64,000 nt of DNA from CAVWSM01 sp963799425 (GCA_963799425.1 CAWCXA010000009.1:130223-194222); one strand, 5' to 3'; counted from the stretch's first letter, positions 24,167 to 33,219 are shown. The notes: generated from the sequence alone by a model not told the origin. A program made the numbers and translations.

Positions 24167-24659
24167 CGGCAGCCGCGTCGTCGTAGAACGGCTTGAGCTC
24201 GGCCAGGTAGGCGTCCCACTCCGGCATCGGGGCATCCCTGCGCACTGCGACGAGCCGGTCGAGGTAGTACTCCCAGCCTGGGCCGGTGTCGGCAATCTGG
24301 GTGGGCGACGTGAGGTGCTGTACGAAGACCAATTGAGTGCTGCCCTCGTCCTCGTGCAGATGAGCCTCGAGGTGCCAGGTGCCAAAGCTGTCGGTGGATG
24401 ACACGGCCAGGTGGTGTGGTGGCTCGCAGACTGTGATGAGGACGTCGGAGGTCTGCGAACCCTCCTCCGCGGTGAAGCTGAGCTCTACGCGCTTTCCGGC
24501 CTCGGCCTCTCCTTTCCAGGTGCCGAACCATCGGCCCAGCCGGTCGGACTCCGTGATGCTTGCCCACACGTCCTCCATTGGCGCGTTGAACGTGCGCTCG
24601 AGGATGAGGTCGACACCCTGCTCTGTGCGGACGAAGCGTCCGGTCGGCGTGATGGTCAT
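24159..24659 (-). CDS. SRPBCC / AHSA1-domain protein
   Basis: 166 residues forming one START-like AHSA1 domain: LILERTFNAPMEDVWASITESDRLGRWFGTW (region), VLITVCEPPHHLAV, LHLHEDEGSTQLVFVQ-type strands and a C-terminal helix (WEYYLDRLVAVRRD). Such proteins bind hydrophobic ligands in a deep cavity; none can be predicted. ATG 24659 overlaps the stop of the ArsR-family regulator (ATGA). ArsR plus AHSA1 is a recurrent self-regulated pair in actinobacteria. Confidence 0.88.
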   Translation of the reverse strand: MTITPTGRFVRTEQGVDLILERTFNAPMEDVWASITESDRLGRWFGTWKGEAEAGKRVELSFTAEEGSQTSDVLITVCEPPHHLAVSSTDSFGTWHLEAHLHEDEGSTQLVFVQHLTSPTQIADTGPGWEYYLDRLVAVRRDAPMPEWDAYLAELKPFYDDAAAVT

Positions 24660-25024
24660 GCGATCTCCTGGGAGGCTGTCGCGGATCTGTCGATGGCGTT
24701 GGCACGACGGTCGCGGCGGGTGCGCCGCACTTCGGTCTCGAGAGCGTCGAACCGGCGCGACCACTGGTCTGCGGTGCCCACGAGCGAGCCGAGCCACGCG
24801 GCGAGCTCGATCAGCGGCTCGGGACGCAGCGAGTAGACCTGCAGCCGGCCGTCAGTTCGCGCGGAGACCAGCCCATGCTCTCTGAGCACCCGCAGGTGCC
24901 GGCTCACTGCGGGGCGGGTGATGTCGAACTCGGTGGCGATCTCCCCGGCGCTGCGGTCGCCGGCGGCGAGCAGCTCGAGGATTGCCCGGCGCACGGCGTC
25001 GCCGATTGCGTCAGCTGCGGGCAT
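24656..25024 (-). CDS. ArsR-family transcriptional regulator
   Basis: 122-residue winged-helix regulator. The HTH reads SAGEIATEFDITRPAVSRHLRVL followed by the wing EHGLVSARTDGRLQVYSLRPEPL. No CxC metal site is seen near the recognition helix, so it is probably not a metal sensor; it resembles the SdpR-like group that partners with AHSA1 proteins. Eight bases ahead of its start is a perfect 20-bp palindrome, the likely autoregulatory operator. It forms an overlapping operon with the SRPBCC gene. Confidence 0.92.
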   Translation of the reverse strand: MPAADAIGDAVRRAILELLAAGDRSAGEIATEFDITRPAVSRHLRVLREHGLVSARTDGRLQVYSLRPEPLIELAAWLGSLVGTADQWSRRFDALETEVRRTRRDRRANAIDRSATASQEIA

Positions 25025-25031
25025 TCCAAAA

Positions 25032-25051
25032 GCGTAACCGTACGGTTACGC
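25032..25051. promoter_or_regulatory. Perfect 20-bp palindrome, likely ArsR operator
   Basis: GCGTAACCGTACGGTTACGC is fully self-complementary and lies 8 bp before the ArsR-family start codon, in the divergent region shared with typA (start 25153). Its length and symmetry fit one dimeric winged-helix repressor. Binding here would block the arsR-SRPBCC promoter. Confidence 0.8.
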
Positions 25052-25152
25052 GTCTGTCCAGCTCCGTCACGACCCTGTCGCCAGAAGGGTGTGGTTCTCA
25101 TCCAGCCCCGTACGATGTAAGCAACCCCAAAAGACGAATCGAGCGCTTTCGC

Positions 25153-26931
25153 ATGCCCGCACGCACCGACATCCGCAACGTGGCGATCGTCGCCCACGTC
25201 GACCACGGCAAGACGACGCTCGTCGACGCCATGCTCTGGCAGTCCGGCGTCTTCCGCGCCAACCAGGACGTCGCCGACCGGGTCATGGACTCCAACGACC
25301 TGGAGCGTGAGAAGGGGATCACGATCCTCGCCAAGAACACCGCCGTTCGTTGGCATGACGTGACTGTCAACATCATCGACACCCCCGGCCACGCCGATTT
25401 CGGTGGTGAGGTCGAGCGTGGGCTGTCCATGGTCGATGGCGTCGTGCTGCTTGTCGACGCGTCGGAGGGCCCGCTGCCGCAGACGCGGTTCGTGCTCCGC
25501 AAGGCGCTGGGCGCGCGACTTCCGATCGTGCTCGTCGTCAACAAGACCGACCGACCGGACGCCAGGATCGCTGAGGTCGTCGACGAGACGTACGAGCTGT
25601 TCCTCGATCTCCTTGAGGACTCGGCCGACCACGGCGCGCTCGATTTCCCGATCGTGTATGCGAGTGCCCGCGAGGGCAAGGCGTCGCTGGAGCGTCCCAA
25701 GGACGGCACGGTCCCCGACTCGGCTGATCTCGAGCCGCTCATGCAGACGATCCTCGAGACGATCCCAGCGCCGACGTACGAGGAGGGTGCGCCGCTGCAA
25801 GCGCAGGTGACCAACCTCGATGCGTCGCCGTTCCTCGGCAGGATCGCGCTGCTGCGCATCCACCAGGGCACGATTCGCAAGGGCCAGCAGGTTGCCTGGT
25901 GTCGCCACGATGGCACTGTCGAGCGGGTCAAGGTCAGCGAGCTGCTCGTCACCCAGGCGCTCGAACGGGTGCCCGCCGAAGAGGCCGGTCCGGGCGACAT
26001 CATCGCGGTCGCCGGCATACCGGAGATCACGATCGGCGAGACTCTGGCCGACCCGGAGGACCCCCGCCCGCTTCCGTTGATCACCGTTGACGAGCCGGCG
26101 CTGTCGATGACCGTCGGTACCAACACATCGCCGCTTGCCGGCCGATCCGGGGGCACCAAGCTCACCGCCCGGCTCGTGAAGGACCGGCTCGACCGCGAGC
26201 TCATCGGCAACGTCTCATTGCGTGTGCTTCCGACCGAGCGCCCCGACACCTGGGAGGTCCAGGGGCGCGGCGAGCTGGCGCTGGCCGTACTCGTGGAAAC
26301 TATGCGGCGAGAGGGGTACGAGCTCACGGTCGGAAAGCCGCAGGTCGTCACGCGGGAGATCGACGGCAAGGTGCACGAGCCGGTGGAACGCCTCACGATC
26401 GACTCGCCCGAGGACTACCTCGGCGCCATGACGCAGCTGCTTGCCGCCCGCAAGGGCCGCATGGAGCAGATGACCAACCACGGCACGGGCTGGATCCGCA
26501 TGGAGTTCCTCGTGCCGGCCCGCGGTCTGATCGGATTCCGCACGGAGTTCCTCACGGAGACCCGCGGCACAGGGATGGCGCACCAGGTTTTCGAGACCTA
26601 CGAGCCGTGGTTCGGCGAGCTGCGCACGCGGCCGACCGGGTCGCTCGTCGCTGACCGGACCGGCGCCGCGACGTCGTACGCGATGTTCAACCTGCAGGAG
26701 CGCGGCACGATGTTCGTGGAGCCTGGCACGGCGGTCTACGAGGGCATGATCGTCGGCGAGAACTCGCGGGCCGACGACATGGACGTCAATATCACCAAGG
26801 AAAAGAAGCTCACCAACGTTCGCTCATCCGACCGGCGAGGAACTCGAGCGACTCATCCCGCCGCGCAGGCTCTCGCTCGAGCAGGCCTTGGAGTTCTGTC
26901 GCGACGACGAGTGCGTCGAGGTCACCCCTAG
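25153..26931 (+). CDS. typA: Translational GTPase TypA/BipA, C-terminus frameshifted
   Basis: Ribosome-associated GTPase involved in stress adaptation and ribosome assembly. G1 is AHVDHGKTT near residue 13, G2/G3 are EKGITILAKN and DTPGHADFGGEVERGL, and G4 is VNKTDRPD. EF-G-like domains follow and the TypA-specific region ENSRADDMDVNITKEKKLTN is intact. After NVRSS the reading changes: an extra C at 26828-26829 shifts the frame to DRRGTRATHP and a stop at 26931. Removing that base restores STGEELERLIPPRRLSLEQA and continues to a TAG at 27010 (618 residues). It may be a real mutation or a sequence error. Confidence 0.92.
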   Translation: MPARTDIRNVAIVAHVDHGKTTLVDAMLWQSGVFRANQDVADRVMDSNDLEREKGITILAKNTAVRWHDVTVNIIDTPGHADFGGEVERGLSMVDGVVLLVDASEGPLPQTRFVLRKALGARLPIVLVVNKTDRPDARIAEVVDETYELFLDLLEDSADHGALDFPIVYASAREGKASLERPKDGTVPDSADLEPLMQTILETIPAPTYEEGAPLQAQVTNLDASPFLGRIALLRIHQGTIRKGQQVAWCRHDGTVERVKVSELLVTQALERVPAEEAGPGDIIAVAGIPEITIGETLADPEDPRPLPLITVDEPALSMTVGTNTSPLAGRSGGTKLTARLVKDRLDRELIGNVSLRVLPTERPDTWEVQGRGELALAVLVETMRREGYELTVGKPQVVTREIDGKVHEPVERLTIDSPEDYLGAMTQLLAARKGRMEQMTNHGTGWIRMEFLVPARGLIGFRTEFLTETRGTGMAHQVFETYEPWFGELRTRPTGSLVADRTGAATSYAMFNLQERGTMFVEPGTAVYEGMIVGENSRADDMDVNITKEKKLTNVRSSDRRGTRATHPAAQALARAGLGVLSRRRVRRGHP

Positions 26932-27010
26932 CGTGGTGCGGCTGCGAAAGACGGTCCTTGCCGCCTCCGACCGCGACCGGATGCGGGCGCGGCGCAAGTG
27001 GAGCAACTAG
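26829..27010 (+). other. Displaced native 3' end of typA (+1 frame)
   Basis: In the frame one base away from the upstream typA reading, this stretch encodes the conserved TypA tail: TGEELERLIPPRRLSLEQA, then LEFCRDDECVEVTPSVVRLR and ending RMRARRKWSN before TAG. It has full family similarity and coding bias, so it was recently part of the gene. After it, to 27278, no further gene is seen. Confidence 0.85.
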
Positions 27011-27278
27011 CCTTCGCTTCGCGTTCAGATAGCGGACATTTGTGACCCGGGTCACGCTCCGTGCAGGATTGATGACCGGTCAGGTCACATCTTCATCTCG
27101 GTCTGGCCACGGGTGATTCCCCGGCTTGATTGCGGGGCACCCCGACGCATAAACAAGTGTCGGCCGCGCATCTGCCCGATCTGTCGGCAGAGGGACGGAT
27201 TCTGAAGGTCGCCTAACCCGGGTGCCTTCGGTCGACGTGCCTGCGGCGCGTGAGACTCACACCAACTGGAGGCAAAGC

Positions 27279-28928
27279 ATGCGAGCTCTCACTCGCAAGA
27301 GCGCCCTGGCGGGCGCTCTGGGCATCGCCCTGTTCGCCAGCGCCTGTGGCGGTGGCGACGATGACAGCGGCGAGGACGCCGGGCAGGACGTCGGTGCATT
27401 AAGCGGCGAGGTCACAACCCACGGCTGCACGCCGGAGAACCCGTTCATCCCGAGCAACACCAACGAGACCTGCGGTGGCGACGTGCTCGACGCCATTACG
27501 GCCAAGCTGGTCCGCTACGACGCCGAGACCGCCGAGCCGATCAACCAAGTCGCGGAGTCGATCGAGTCGGACGACGCGACCAACTGGACGATCACCCTCA
27601 AGGATGGCTGGACGTTCCACGACGGCACGCCGGTCAACGCCGAGAGCTTCGTCAACGCGTGGAACTGGGCGGCCTACGGGCCCAACGCGCAGCAGAACGC
27701 CTACTTCTTTGAGCCGATCGAGGGCTACGCCGACCTGCAGTCGGAGGACCCGGACGGTGACGGCCCGCAGGAGGCTCCCGCGCCGGCGGTCACCGAGATG
27801 TCCGGACTGGCGGTCGTTGACGACCTCACCTTCACGGTGAAGACCTCGTCACCGACGTCCAACCTCCCGGTTCGCCTCGGCTACACCGCGTTCTCGCCGC
27901 TGCCGGAGAGCTTCTTCGCTGACGACGGTGCTGCCTTTGGCGCCGCGCCGATCGGTGCTGGCCCGTACAAGTTCGTGTCCTACACCGAGGGCCAGGACAT
28001 CAAGCTCACGGCCAACGAGGACTACGCCGGCGACAACCCGCCGCAGGTCAAGGACCTCACGTTCAAGATCTACGTGGAGGATGACGCCGCCTACGCAGAC
28101 CTGATCTCCGGCAACCTCGACCTCATGGACACCCTCCCGGTGTCCGCGCTCGCCGGCGAGCAGTTCCGCTCGGACCTCGGCGACCGCGTGGTCGAGCAGG
28201 CCTCGGGCACCATTCAGACGCTGTCCTTCCCCAACGTCGCGCCGTACGACAACGCTGACCTGCGCAAGGCCATCTCGGAGGCAATCGACCGCGAGACGAT
28301 CACCCAGACCATCTTCGCCGGCTCGCGGGCGCCGTTATCGGGTTACGTCTCGCCGATCGTCGACGGTTACAAGGAGGGCGTCTGCGGCGATCCCTGCACG
28401 TTTAACGCCGACGCTGCGGTGGCTAGCCTTGAGGCTGCAGGTGGCTTCACGGGCACCCTGGAGCTCGCCTACAACGCTGACGGCGGCCACCAGGAGTGGG
28501 TTGACGCGGCTTGCGTCTCCATCACCAACACCCTGGGCATCGCCTGCCAGGGCAAGCCGTACGTCGACTTCGCCACCTTGCGGGCCGACGTCAACGACCG
28601 CGCGATCACGGTCCCGTTCCGCACCGGTTGGCAGATGGACTACCCGTCGATCGAGAACTTCCTGGCTCCGATCTTCGGAACCGGGGCGGGCTCCAACGAC
28701 ACGGACTACTCCAACCCGGAGTTCGACTCGCTGCTTGAAGAGGCCGCCGCGGCCCAGGGCGACGAGGCCAACACCCTGTACCAGGAGGCCGAGGCAGTCG
28801 TGTCCGAGGACTTCCCGGTCATCCCGCTCTGGTACGTGACGACCACGGGAGGCTTCTCCGAGAACGTCGCTTCGGTTCAGTTCAACCCGTTCGGCGTGCC
28901 GGACTGGACGAGCATCACGCTCAACTAG
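27279..28928 (+). CDS. oppA: Oligopeptide ABC transporter, substrate-binding lipoprotein
   Basis: 549-residue SBP_bac_5 (cluster C) lipoprotein. The signal peptide ends in the lipobox ALFASAC with Cys near residue 23, followed by an Asp/Gly linker. Family blocks: LKDGWTFHDGTPVNAESFVNAWNWA, VDDLTFTVKTSSP, GAGPYKFVSY, NADLRKAISEAIDRETI and FPVIPLWYVTT at the end. It captures peptides outside the cell for the following two permeases and two ATPases. ATG 27279 follows GGAGGCAAAGC. A stem-loop follows the gene, probably giving the binding protein higher expression than the membrane parts. Confidence 0.94.
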   Translation: MRALTRKSALAGALGIALFASACGGGDDDSGEDAGQDVGALSGEVTTHGCTPENPFIPSNTNETCGGDVLDAITAKLVRYDAETAEPINQVAESIESDDATNWTITLKDGWTFHDGTPVNAESFVNAWNWAAYGPNAQQNAYFFEPIEGYADLQSEDPDGDGPQEAPAPAVTEMSGLAVVDDLTFTVKTSSPTSNLPVRLGYTAFSPLPESFFADDGAAFGAAPIGAGPYKFVSYTEGQDIKLTANEDYAGDNPPQVKDLTFKIYVEDDAAYADLISGNLDLMDTLPVSALAGEQFRSDLGDRVVEQASGTIQTLSFPNVAPYDNADLRKAISEAIDRETITQTIFAGSRAPLSGYVSPIVDGYKEGVCGDPCTFNADAAVASLEAAGGFTGTLELAYNADGGHQEWVDAACVSITNTLGIACQGKPYVDFATLRADVNDRAITVPFRTGWQMDYPSIENFLAPIFGTGAGSNDTDYSNPEFDSLLEEAAAAQGDEANTLYQEAEAVVSEDFPVIPLWYVTTTGGFSENVASVQFNPFGVPDWTSITLN

Positions 28929-28943
28929 TCGCGTTCCGCATGT

Positions 28944-28984
28944 GCGGCCTGCCGCCCTCGGTCACCCCGAGGTCGGCAGGCCGC
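28944..28984 (+). terminator. Stem-loop between oppA and oppB
   Basis: GCGGCCTGCCG and its exact complement CGGCAGGCCGC pair across an inner CCTCGG/CCGAGG helix, starting 16 bp after the oppA stop. No T tract follows, so it could be a partial terminator or an mRNA-stabilising hairpin within the operon. The other bases up to 29141 hold no gene. Confidence 0.7.
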
Positions 28985-29141
28985 CGTGTACGCCCCAAGA
29001 TCTACAGCGAACGGCTGCTGAAGAGGCGTATCACCTCTTCCGCTGTCCCGGCGGAGCGTATCGCCTAGCGGCGCTACGCTTACTCAGTTCCGCGGTGGCA
29101 GGATCCCGCCGCTGGGCAAGCTCACCCACGAGGGAGGGTCC

Positions 29142-30068
29142 ATGGGCCGATACATACTTCGGCGCCTGCTCCAGATGATCCCAGTGATCATCGGAACAAC
29201 CTTCATCATTTTCATGATGGTCTACGCCTTGCCCGGTGATCCCTTCGCCACCGCCTGTGGTGAGCGGGCCTGCAGCCCGCAATACATCGCGGCACGGAGC
29301 GCGGAGCTCGGGCTGGACCAGCCGATCTTGGTGCAGTACTGGAACTACCTGACTGGTCTCCTCCAAGGCGACTTCGGCGAGACGGTCTCCGGTGTCCAGG
29401 TCATCGACCGCATCGGGGAGGTCTACCCCAACACCGTCAAGCTTGCGGTCGTGGCGATCCTGGTCGAGATCTTCGTCGGGGTCACCGCTGGCATCGTGGC
29501 GGGCCTCCGGCGCGGCGGATTCATCGACAGCCTGGTGCTGGTCACTACCACCTTCCTCGTGTCGATCCCGGTATTCGTGATCGCCTTCAGCGCGCAGTAC
29601 GTCGTGGGTGTCAGGCTTGGCTGGGCCCCACCGACGGTCAGCGGCGATTCACCGATCTGCCACTACATCCTCCCGGGCATCGTCCTGGCCAGTCTTTCCA
29701 CCGCCTACGTCGCGCGGCTCATGCGCACCAACCTCGCGGAAAATCTTCGCTCGGACTACGTGCGCACGGCCAAGGCCAAGGGGCTTCCGCGGCGCCGCGT
29801 CGTCGGGATCCACACCTTGCGCAACTCGCTGATCCCGGTCGTTACGTTCCTCGGCGCCGAGTTCGGCACGCTGATTGGTGGTGCAATCGTCACCGAAGGC
29901 ATCTTCAACATCAACGGTGTCGGTGGCCTCGTCTTCCGGAGCATCCGAGTGCGTGAGGGGGCGATGGTGACCGGCGTGATCACGGTGCTCGTCCTCGTCT
30001 ATCTGTTCGCCAGTCTTCTGGTCGACCTGCTCTACGCCGTCCTCGACCCCAGGATTCGCTATGAGTGA
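29142..30068 (+). CDS. oppB: Oligopeptide ABC transporter permease (OppB type)
   Basis: 308-residue permease with six membrane helices, the first at residues about 10-30 (LLQMIPVIIGTTFIIFMMVYAL). The binding-protein-dependent transport signature in the cytoplasmic loop reads YVRTAKAKGLPRRRVVGIHTLRNS, the EAA loop that contacts the ATPases. NPDP-like loop residues and GGAIVTEGIFNINGVGGL follow. An external CGERACSPQ segment is notable for two cysteines. Its stop overlaps the start of oppC by 8 bases. Confidence 0.93.
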   Translation: MGRYILRRLLQMIPVIIGTTFIIFMMVYALPGDPFATACGERACSPQYIAARSAELGLDQPILVQYWNYLTGLLQGDFGETVSGVQVIDRIGEVYPNTVKLAVVAILVEIFVGVTAGIVAGLRRGGFIDSLVLVTTTFLVSIPVFVIAFSAQYVVGVRLGWAPPTVSGDSPICHYILPGIVLASLSTAYVARLMRTNLAENLRSDYVRTAKAKGLPRRRVVGIHTLRNSLIPVVTFLGAEFGTLIGGAIVTEGIFNINGVGGLVFRSIRVREGAMVTGVITVLVLVYLFASLLVDLLYAVLDPRIRYE

Positions 30069-31047
30069 CCCCACAGCCGCTGCGCAGGCGGCAGCGCCAA
30101 CGACTCTCGGCGACCCCGCCGGGATCATCAGTGCGGAGCCTGTCGGTACGCCGACACCACCAACGGAGCAGCAACAGCGAGAAGAGCGCGTCAGCTCGCT
30201 CGGCCGCGATGCCTGGCGGGATCTGCGACGCAACCCGGTCTTCATCGTCGCGTCGATCCTGATCGCGTTCATCGTGCTGATGGCCGTCTGGCCACAGCTG
30301 TTCACGAGCGTCGACCCCAACAAGGGCGACCTGGCGGCGAGCCGACTCCCGCCCTCCTCCGAGCACTGGTTCGGCACCGACGTCGTCGGACGCGATGTCT
30401 ATGCGCGCACGATCTACGGAGCGCGACCTTCGTTGCTTGTCGGCGTCCTTACAACCCTCGCCGTCCTGTTCTTCGGATCGCTGCTTGGTGTGATTTCCGG
30501 TTACTACGGCAAGACCGACGCCGTGTTGTCGCGACTCACCGACATCTTCTACAGCATCCCGCTGGTGCTCGGTGCGGTCCTCATTCTGGTGACGTTCCAG
30601 AGCGCCTCGCCGAGCTTCACAGAGACCGTTGGTCTTGTGGTCTTCGCACTGGCGATCCTGGGTTGGACGGTGTTCTTCCGGATCATGCGCTCACAGGTGC
30701 TCCAGGTCAAGCAGGCCGACTACATCCAAGCAGCGAAGGCCATGGGCGCGAGCGGTTGGCGCATCATGATGAAGCACATCGTCCCCAACTCGCTCGCGCC
30801 GGTCATCGTGGTGGCGACGATCTCGCTCGGTGCCTACATCGGCGCCGAGGCGACGTTGAGCTTCCTCGGCATCGGTCTGCAGCCGCCTGTCGTGTCATGG
30901 GGAATCGCAATTTCGCAAGCGCAGCCATACATCCGAGTTTCGCCGTACCTGCTCCTCTTCCCGGGCGCCTTCGTGTCCATCACGGTGCTCGCGTTCATCC
31001 TGCTCGGCGACGCGGTGCGCGACGCTCTCGACCCCAAGCTGCGCTGA
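30061..31047 (+). CDS. oppC: Oligopeptide ABC transporter permease (OppC type)
   Basis: 328-residue second permease. A hydrophilic N-terminal tail of about 55 residues precedes helix 1 (VFIVASILIAFIVLMAVW). The OppC-type periplasmic loop has HWFGTDVVGRDVYARTIYGAR. The EAA loop is YIQAAKAMGASGWRIMMKHIVPNS. It ends with LGDAVRDALDPKLR, the standard OppC C-terminus. It lies between oppB (overlap) and oppD (3-base gap). Confidence 0.94.
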   Translation: MSDPTAAAQAAAPTTLGDPAGIISAEPVGTPTPPTEQQQREERVSSLGRDAWRDLRRNPVFIVASILIAFIVLMAVWPQLFTSVDPNKGDLAASRLPPSSEHWFGTDVVGRDVYARTIYGARPSLLVGVLTTLAVLFFGSLLGVISGYYGKTDAVLSRLTDIFYSIPLVLGAVLILVTFQSASPSFTETVGLVVFALAILGWTVFFRIMRSQVLQVKQADYIQAAKAMGASGWRIMMKHIVPNSLAPVIVVATISLGAYIGAEATLSFLGIGLQPPVVSWGIAISQAQPYIRVSPYLLLFPGAFVSITVLAFILLGDAVRDALDPKLR

Positions 31048-31050
31048 GAG

Positions 31051-32091
31051 GTGACAGTGGCAACCACCGATACGTCCGTCGAGCCCCGCCCGGGCGAGGC
31101 TGGTCACGTACCACTGCTCGAGGTGGAGAACCTCCACGTCGAGTTCCGCACCCGCGACGGAGTCGCGCACGCTGTCAACGGCGTCAACTTCACCCTCGAG
31201 GAAGGTGAGACGCTCGCGATCCTCGGTGAGTCGGGCTCCGGCAAGAGCGTCACGGCGCAGGCTGTGATGGGCATCCTCGACACACCGCCGGGCTTCGTCA
31301 CAGCGGGGGCCGTACGGTTCCGCGGGGAAGACCTGCTTGCGCTGCCCGAGGACCAGCGGCGAAAGTTTCGCGGCCGCAACATCGCCATGATCTTCCAGGA
31401 CGCTCTGTCATCGCTCAATCCGGTGTTCCCGGTCGGCTGGCAGATCGCGGAGATGTTCCGCGTGCACGAAGGCCTGTCCAAGAAGCAGGCGACCGAGCGC
31501 GCGATCGAGCTGATGGAGCGCGTGCGCATCCCTGCGGCCCGGCGCCGCGTGCACGACTACCCGCACCAGTTCTCTGGTGGCATGCGCCAGCGCATCATGA
31601 TCGCGATGGCGATTGCGCTTGACCCCGACGTGATCATCGCGGACGAGCCCACGACCGCGCTGGACGTGACTGTGCAGGCGCAGGTGATGGAGCTCCTCGC
31701 CGAGCTGCAGCAAGAGCGCAACATGGGCCTGATCCTGATCACCCACGACCTCGGCGTCGTGGCCGACGTGGCTGACAAGATCTCGGTCATGTATGCCGGT
31801 CGCATCATCGAGCAGGCGCCCGTTGGCGACATCTACGCGCGACCGTCGCATCCGTACACCAAGGGTCTGCTCGAGTCGATCCCGCGCGTTGACCTCAAGG
31901 GCCAGAAGCTCAACGCCATCAAGGGACTGCCGCCCAACCTGATGCACATCCCAACTGGTTGCGAGTTCAACCCGCGTTGTCCCTACAAGCAGGACATCTG
32001 CCTGACTGACCGTCCGCTGCTGCTGCCGGTGACCCCGCAGCAGTCGAGCGCCTGCCACTTCAGTAAGGAGCTCGTCGATGGCACTCTCTGA
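31051..32091 (+). CDS. oppD: Oligopeptide ABC transporter ATP-binding protein (OppD type)
   Basis: 346-residue ATPase. Walker A GESGSGKSV, Q-loop MIFQDALSSLNPVFPVG, signature PHQFSGGMRQRIMIAMA, Walker B PDVIIADEPTTALDV and the switch His in LILITHDLGVVADVADK. The C-terminal oligopeptide/dipeptide extension contains the Cys-rich motif CEFNPRCPYKQDIC, which in this family can bind an Fe-S cluster. GTG 31051 is used; GTG 31057 is equally possible. It overlaps oppF by 14 bases. Confidence 0.94.
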   Translation: MTVATTDTSVEPRPGEAGHVPLLEVENLHVEFRTRDGVAHAVNGVNFTLEEGETLAILGESGSGKSVTAQAVMGILDTPPGFVTAGAVRFRGEDLLALPEDQRRKFRGRNIAMIFQDALSSLNPVFPVGWQIAEMFRVHEGLSKKQATERAIELMERVRIPAARRRVHDYPHQFSGGMRQRIMIAMAIALDPDVIIADEPTTALDVTVQAQVMELLAELQQERNMGLILITHDLGVVADVADKISVMYAGRIIEQAPVGDIYARPSHPYTKGLLESIPRVDLKGQKLNAIKGLPPNLMHIPTGCEFNPRCPYKQDICLTDRPLLLPVTPQQSSACHFSKELVDGTL

Positions 32092-33145
32092 CCGCCCCGT
32101 CGCTCCGGAGGCTGTCATCGACGGGAAGGCGCCGTCCGGCGAGGTCATCCTCGACGTGCAGGACCTCGTCAAGCACTTCCCTCTGACCGTGGGGATCCTG
32201 TTCAGGCGACAGGTCGGCGCGGTCAAGGCTGTCGACGGCGTCAACCTGCAGCTGCGCCAAGGCGAGACCCTCGGCATCGTGGGCGAGTCAGGCTGCGGCA
32301 AGTCGACGCTCGCCAAGCTCCTGCTGCGCCTCGAGATGCCCACGAGCGGCAGTGCACTGTTCAAAGGCCGCGACATCTACAAGGCCAAGGGCCGCGAGCT
32401 GAAGGAGATGCGCCGCAACATCCAGATCGTCTTCCAGGACCCGTACTCCTCGCTCAACCCGCGCATGACCGTGGGCGACATCGTCGGTGAGCCGTTCGAG
32501 ATCCACTCCGAGGTGGCGCCCAAGGGTTCCCGGCGTCGTCGCGTGCAGGAGCTGCTCGAGGTTGTCGGCCTCAACCCAGAGCACATCAACCGTTACCCGC
32601 ACCAGTTCTCCGGCGGTCAGCGGCAGCGCATCGGCATCGCCCGCGGCCTGGCCCTGCGGCCCGAGATCATCGTCTGCGACGAGCCGGTGTCGGCGCTCGA
32701 CGTGTCGGTCCAGGCGCAGGTGGTCAACCTGCTCGAGGACCTGCAGGACGAGTTCGGGCTGTCGTACATCTTCATCGCGCACGACCTGTCCGTGGTGCGG
32801 CACATCTCCGACCGCGTCGGCGTGATGTACCTCGGCAAGGTCGTCGAGCTCGGCACCGACGAGCAGATCTATGAGCGGCCGGCGCACCCCTACACGCAGG
32901 CCCTGCTCTCCGCCGTGCCGGTGCCCGATCCGGCCGTGCGCGGCCAGCGCGAGCAGATCATCCTGCAGGGTGACCCGCCGTCGCCGGCCGACCCGCCGTC
33001 CGGTTGCCGGTTCCGCACCCGCTGCTGGAAGGCGCAGGAGATCTGCGCGACCGAGGAGCCGCTGCTCACCGTACGCAGGGGCACCGACCACGAGTCCGCG
33101 TGCCACTTCGCGGAGGTCCGCGAGGACGTGGTGGTCACCCACTGA
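32078..33145 (+). CDS. oppF: Oligopeptide ABC transporter ATP-binding protein (OppF type)
   Basis: 355-residue partner ATPase. Walker A GESGCGKST, VFQDPYSSLNPRMTVGDIV, signature PHQFSGGQRQRIGIARG, Walker B IIVCDEPVSALDVS and IFIAHDLSVVRHISDRV. The C-terminal motif CRFRTRCWKAQEICATEEP matches the OppF extension. It is the last gene of the opp operon. Its stop lies only 9 bp before the left inverted repeat of the 33155-34412 cassette, so that element directly abuts the operon end. Confidence 0.95.
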   Translation: MALSDRPVAPEAVIDGKAPSGEVILDVQDLVKHFPLTVGILFRRQVGAVKAVDGVNLQLRQGETLGIVGESGCGKSTLAKLLLRLEMPTSGSALFKGRDIYKAKGRELKEMRRNIQIVFQDPYSSLNPRMTVGDIVGEPFEIHSEVAPKGSRRRRVQELLEVVGLNPEHINRYPHQFSGGQRQRIGIARGLALRPEIIVCDEPVSALDVSVQAQVVNLLEDLQDEFGLSYIFIAHDLSVVRHISDRVGVMYLGKVVELGTDEQIYERPAHPYTQALLSAVPVPDPAVRGQREQIILQGDPPSPADPPSGCRFRTRCWKAQEICATEEPLLTVRRGTDHESACHFAEVREDVVVTH

Positions 33146-33154
33146 GCGTCGCCC

Positions 33155-33219
33155 CAATGATCACGGAACCCATGCCGGTGGGGGGTGTGCGAGGCTTGAA
33201 AGCCTGGCATGCCCCCCAC
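33155..33219 (+). repeat. Left end of inverted-repeat cassette: 21-bp terminal repeat plus hairpin
   Basis: Bases 33155-33175 (CAATGATCACGGAACCCATG plus C) are repeated exactly as the reverse complement at 34392-34412. Just inside, 33178-33197 and 33200-33219 form a hairpin with 17 of 20 paired bases, six G facing six C and a two-base loop. The right end has the same layout in opposite orientation. Confidence 0.85.

Noticed and set aside
33178..33219. Hairpin read simply as the oppF terminator
   Set aside because: It may well terminate oppF, but an exact 21-bp copy in inverse orientation 1.2 kb away with a matching hairpin is not explained by termination alone.
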